Assembly: GCF_000518245.1 (NCBI RefSeq)
Contig: NZ_KI912408.1
Span: forward strand, 1 to 64,000
Source of the DNA: Brachyspira alvinipulli ATCC 51933
GTDB taxonomy: Bacteria; Spirochaetota; Brachyspiria; Brachyspirales; Brachyspiraceae
DNA: 64,000 nucleotides
Direction: 5' to 3'
The notes under the pieces were generated by a model, which did no database searches, was not told where the DNA came from, and was given only the letters and a program-made list of their open reading frames with translations. The position numbers were made by a program, and so were the translations under genes. Positions 60,610 through 64,000 of the stretch are shown piece after piece; the first letter of the stretch is position 1; every line of letters starts with the position of its first letter.

Positions 60610-63600
60610 TTAATCTCCGAAAACACTTTTTACTATACTATAAATAGAAGAAGCAAATCTCTTATTAACTTTTAAAGGATTAATCAAAGTTTCAATGCCG
60701 TCAGTAATTTCACAAAACTCAATATCACCGAAATTAATATCTTCATTAGCGTCCATTCCAAAATACATATAGTCGAATGAAATGTGAACTGATATGTTGA
60801 GGTAAGTATCTTTTAATATGTACTCGCAGAAAGTTCCTCCATCCATAGCCTCGCCTCTAGCCATATCATACTTGCTTGCTAATGACATTAACACTCCTGC
60901 TTTTATTGTTTTGGAGTTTAGAGAATTAATTTTGTCTTCATTAATGTCTTTCTCTGTAATCTCTTCATATTTGAAATCAAGCTGCTCTATTGGCTGAACT
61001 ATCTCATAATCGGATAACTGAGTTTTCCATTTTGCTATAGTGTTAGAATCCAATTCTGAAGGGTGAACCAGAGTTATTAAACTATTTTCTTTTAGACTGT
61101 ATTCTTCTTCGTCAACTGTGTTAAATGTGCCGTCTTCCATATATCTAAAACTTTCTATTAAATTATTGTTCTCATCATAAGCACCCCAAATGAGTTTTAA
61201 AGCAAATATGTTCATTATTGGGTTTTCTACAAATACGGTTTTGAAATTGTTGTAAGTCCATTTTCTTCCGTTTAATAACACTCTTTGAAGTCTTATTTTC
61301 TGATTCTGTATTAAAGTTTTTATCTCTTTTTTGAGAGTGGTGCATTCTTTTTTGGCACTGTCAGCTTCTGCTTTATCATCTTTGCTGTTTGGTGCAGGGA
61401 GTGATTTTATTATCTTTCCTTTTTCATTATCTGTAATTGTAAGTTCAAGGTCATTGTTTATCGATAATGTAAAAGTTCTTTTTGCCTCTCCGCCGTAGTT
61501 TAGAACTTTTTCGCCTTTTTGACTAAATCCAAAATTAGGTATTATTCTATCCGAAAGCTCATCGGCGGTCATATCAAGCATATAAGCAGCATTCTCCATT
61601 GTTTCTATTGCTACTTCTTTTATCTTTGCAGTAGGTGCTTTTCTTGTGAGTCCGTCTACCAATATTAAGGCATAATTTTTTCCGTTTAATGCCATACATC
61701 TTATAATAAATGCCGCCATAACAGTACGTGAACTTTTTGCAAACTCTTTTACAAGAGGATAAACTTTATCTACTTTCAAATCATCAGAATATATTAAATA
61801 AGGTATTAAAATATTTTTCTTTGTTGCTTCGTAGTTAGAATCTCTCCAATGAATATATAATATTTCCAAAGCATCGGTAAATGAAGCAGTATCAAGAATA
61901 CCCGCAATCATATCGCAGTCTTTTAATTTTGCAGGCTCTACTAAATTCATATATTCCATAATAATATATTTAAATATTCTCTCATCAGCCTCTTTGCCGT
62001 TCATGTATAAAACTTTTGTAAGCTTAATATCATCCAAAAACTTTATATTTTTCTCATAATTTGTATTGTAGTAAGTGTCAATAAACTCTAATCTTCGTCA
62101 ATACTCTTAAAATTATCGCCGTATTTTTTTAAGTTCCAATTCTTAATAATATTTTTTAAAGCCCCTTTAAGTTCTGATGATCTTGCTTTCTCTGACATCT
62201 TCTCAACATATTCTCTTGTAATAGATTCATTGTCAGAAATAACTTTAATACAATGCCTTTTTACTTCTACTCTCTTTGTATTTTCAAGAACTGTATAAAT
62301 TAAATGATAATCATTATAATTATATTTATTATATAAAGTCTTTAATATATCTAAGGCTGTATTTTTATTGCCTGCTATATTATCCTTTATAAACTTATCA
62401 TCATTTAATATATTTAGCACTTCATCAAAATAGCTTTTAAATAATTCATCTTTCACACTATTTATAATAACATTATTATTTTCATCTAAGCATCTAAGCT
62501 CTCTATATAATGTAGGAAGAGATTCGTCGCCATATTCATAATCCCAATTTGAAATATCTCCTACATAATCAAAATAGTATGATAATAAAATTTCTTTTAA
62601 TGTAACATTCAATTCTTTATTATTTAATAAGCTATCAATAACTTCTTTTAAAGTTTTACTTCCTACAGATGCCTGCACTTCTATATATTTTCTTATTCCA
62701 ATCTGAATTGGTAAATATTTAAGAATATCGAGAGCAAACTTTTTATAGTTTTTCATTTCAGGAATGTCATAATTAAATAAAGAGAATAAATAATAAAGAT
62801 CTGTATTAAGACTATATCCAGGGAGAGTATTTCCCCATCTGTATGTACTGTATAGATCGTATGTATTTTTTTTGTCTGTATAATAATCTATAAGCGTATC
62901 AAAGAGTTTATTTTTATCTTTATCAAATATTTCTTCAATATTTTCTGTAGAAGTGAGAGTAGGTCTTGGATTATATATATCAGAGGTGTCTTTTGTAAAT
63001 TCATTAACTATAGTTTATAATACAGCTGCAGATTTTTTTAAATTATTTGTATCTATTTTATTATCATTATGCTCTAATAAAACACTGCTAAGTATTATGA
63101 ATATTCTTTTGTTTCTATCATTATTTCTATCACTATTTAAACTGTTTTCTACAAAATTATAAATTTTATAAAAATCTTCTTTATGATTTAAATATAAATC
63201 TCTTGCTCCATAAATGAACTCATAATGATAATAGTTATCAAAATGCTGTGCTATAAATGTGAAATCATTTGGATAATTTATAGCTTTAAAGAATTTCTCT
63301 CTAGCTTTATAAGGATTTTTATAGTCTAATAATCTTAAATGGTATCCAAGTATAATATTAATATCAATTATATATTCTTCATTTTTATTAAGCACTTCTA
63401 TAAATTTATTTTTTATAGCCTCATTTTTATCTAAAATAGCAGCAATTACATTTAAAGTGTCATAAAGATTAGGAAGAACATCGAATGATTTTACAGCTGC
63501 ATTAATATATTTTTCATCACATTCTTTATTATTTTTTATCACAGAACATATTGCAATCAATGGTATTACAGCATCTCTGTCCATTTTTTTTAATATTTTT

Positions 63601-64000
63601 TTATTATCATTGTTATTAATAATATCAACATATTTATCTGTATATTCTTGAAACTCTTTACTGAAGTATTTATTAAAATTTTCAAAAACTTTATATATTG
63701 AACCTTGACCATATAGAGTTCTTACATTCTCTTTATATTTTTTCTCATATCCATAAAGAAGATATCTGAGTGATTTTTCAAAATCTTTATTGACTATATA
63801 ATCAAAAATAACATATTTAGTTCCGCCTTCTCCTCCCTTATCTCTTCCATAAATAATTATCTTCATTAAATGTTCATATCTTTTCTTTAATTTATCATCT
63901 TCTATAGAAAAATAATCTTTCAAAAAATCATCTTGTTGTCCACGAAAATAATCATAAGTACTCCTATTTATTTTGCTTAAATCATTTGTAGATTCGCATT
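60610..64000 (-). pseudogene. DUF4132 (MolR-type) protein gene, two lesions, cut by window edge
   Basis: Three open stretches form one gene. The frame is open from the window edge to TAA 63017-63015 (after LKKSAAVL), continues in the same frame without a break from the next codon (TIVNEFTKDTSDIYNPRPT...) through 62756 to TAG 62090-62088, then moves to another frame (RLEFIDTYYNTNYEKNIKF...) running to 60610. So there is one nonsense codon and one frameshift near 62091-62097. The C-terminal 475 residues carry the DUF4132 pattern (WKTQLSDYEIVQPIEQLDFKYEE) shared with the 50570 gene. The family has uncertain function (once linked to molybdate, MolR). The start lies beyond 64000. Confidence 0.8.

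Noticed and set aside
60610-63923. Three separate minus-strand genes (60610-62037, 62088-62756, 63015-63923)
   Set aside because: The pieces are joined by one in-frame stop and one frameshift, and the sequence between them is open and matches one DUF4132-type protein.
1-64000. CRISPR array or complete insertion sequence
   Set aside because: No regularly spaced direct repeats with unique spacers and no intact transposase gene were found; the Rpn-type nuclease pseudogene is the only mobile-related gene.

Overview
The window looks like chromosomal DNA of a Brachyspira-type intestinal spirochaete. The base composition is very AT-rich, surface and regulatory genes come in many paralogous copies (ankyrin proteins, tandem lipoproteins, BspA-type repeat proteins, HPr-like proteins), and many start regions carry a plain TTGAAA-16/17-TATAAT promoter. 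No rRNA, CRISPR array, complete insertion sequence or prophage is visible. The one tRNA is tRNA-Tyr. The species cannot be fixed from the sequence alone.

Region 1 (1-12.9 kb) is a duplicated surface-protein island. Three paralogous large lipoproteins alternate with three ankyrin proteins, plus a multi-pass membrane protein and an Rpn/PDDEXK_2 nuclease pseudogene broken by a 20-bp GC-rich palindromic insert. Nearly every gap holds the same terminator hairpin, most followed by the same promoter. One ankyrin-lipoprotein pair is tandemly duplicated.

Region 2 (12.9-24.1 kb) resembles the radical-SAM/selenodomain (arsenosugar-type) pathway split over two divergent blocks. On the minus strand are a sodium:solute symporter, a metallophosphoesterase and an ArsS-like radical SAM enzyme, with a rhodanese lipoprotein upstream. 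On the plus strand are two TVP38/TMEM64 membrane proteins, three YdjY-type lipoproteins (the middle one a pseudogene), a small membrane protein, both signature glycosyltransferases (TIGR04282 and TIGR04283 types) and a CCG-domain iron-sulfur protein. The plus-strand genes from the last YdjY onward are packed almost without gaps. A STAS protein and tRNA-Tyr follow.

Region 3 (24.3-35.5 kb) has a lipoprotein with pre-peptidase-like repeats, an AsmA-like protein followed by a DUF1318-like lipoprotein (reminiscent of YdbH/YnbE/YdbL), and an unusual protein joining an XRE helix-turn-helix to a dynamin-like GTPase. Divergent from it are two paralogous proteins with an HPr-like domain that lacks the active histidine, then a PPP-type phosphatase and a zinc-ribbon protein.

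Region 4 (35.6-49.4 kb) is mostly conserved housekeeping: polysaccharide deacetylase, lysA, a DtxR-type regulator, a two-component pair, a copper chaperone, ruvA, GNAT, rhodanese, parvulin, a GH2 beta-galactosidase, a small HExxH protein, another ankyrin protein and a Gfo/Idh oxidoreductase.

Region 5 (49.5-64 kb) has scpA, two BspA-repeat proteins (the larger fused to a DUF4132-like C-terminus), a HAD phosphatase, an unrecognised protein, an M20 amidohydrolase, a frameshifted esterase, an orphan peptide-binding lipoprotein, a MarR regulator, an inverted-repeat-rich non-coding block and a DUF4132 gene broken by one stop and one frameshift that runs off the right edge.
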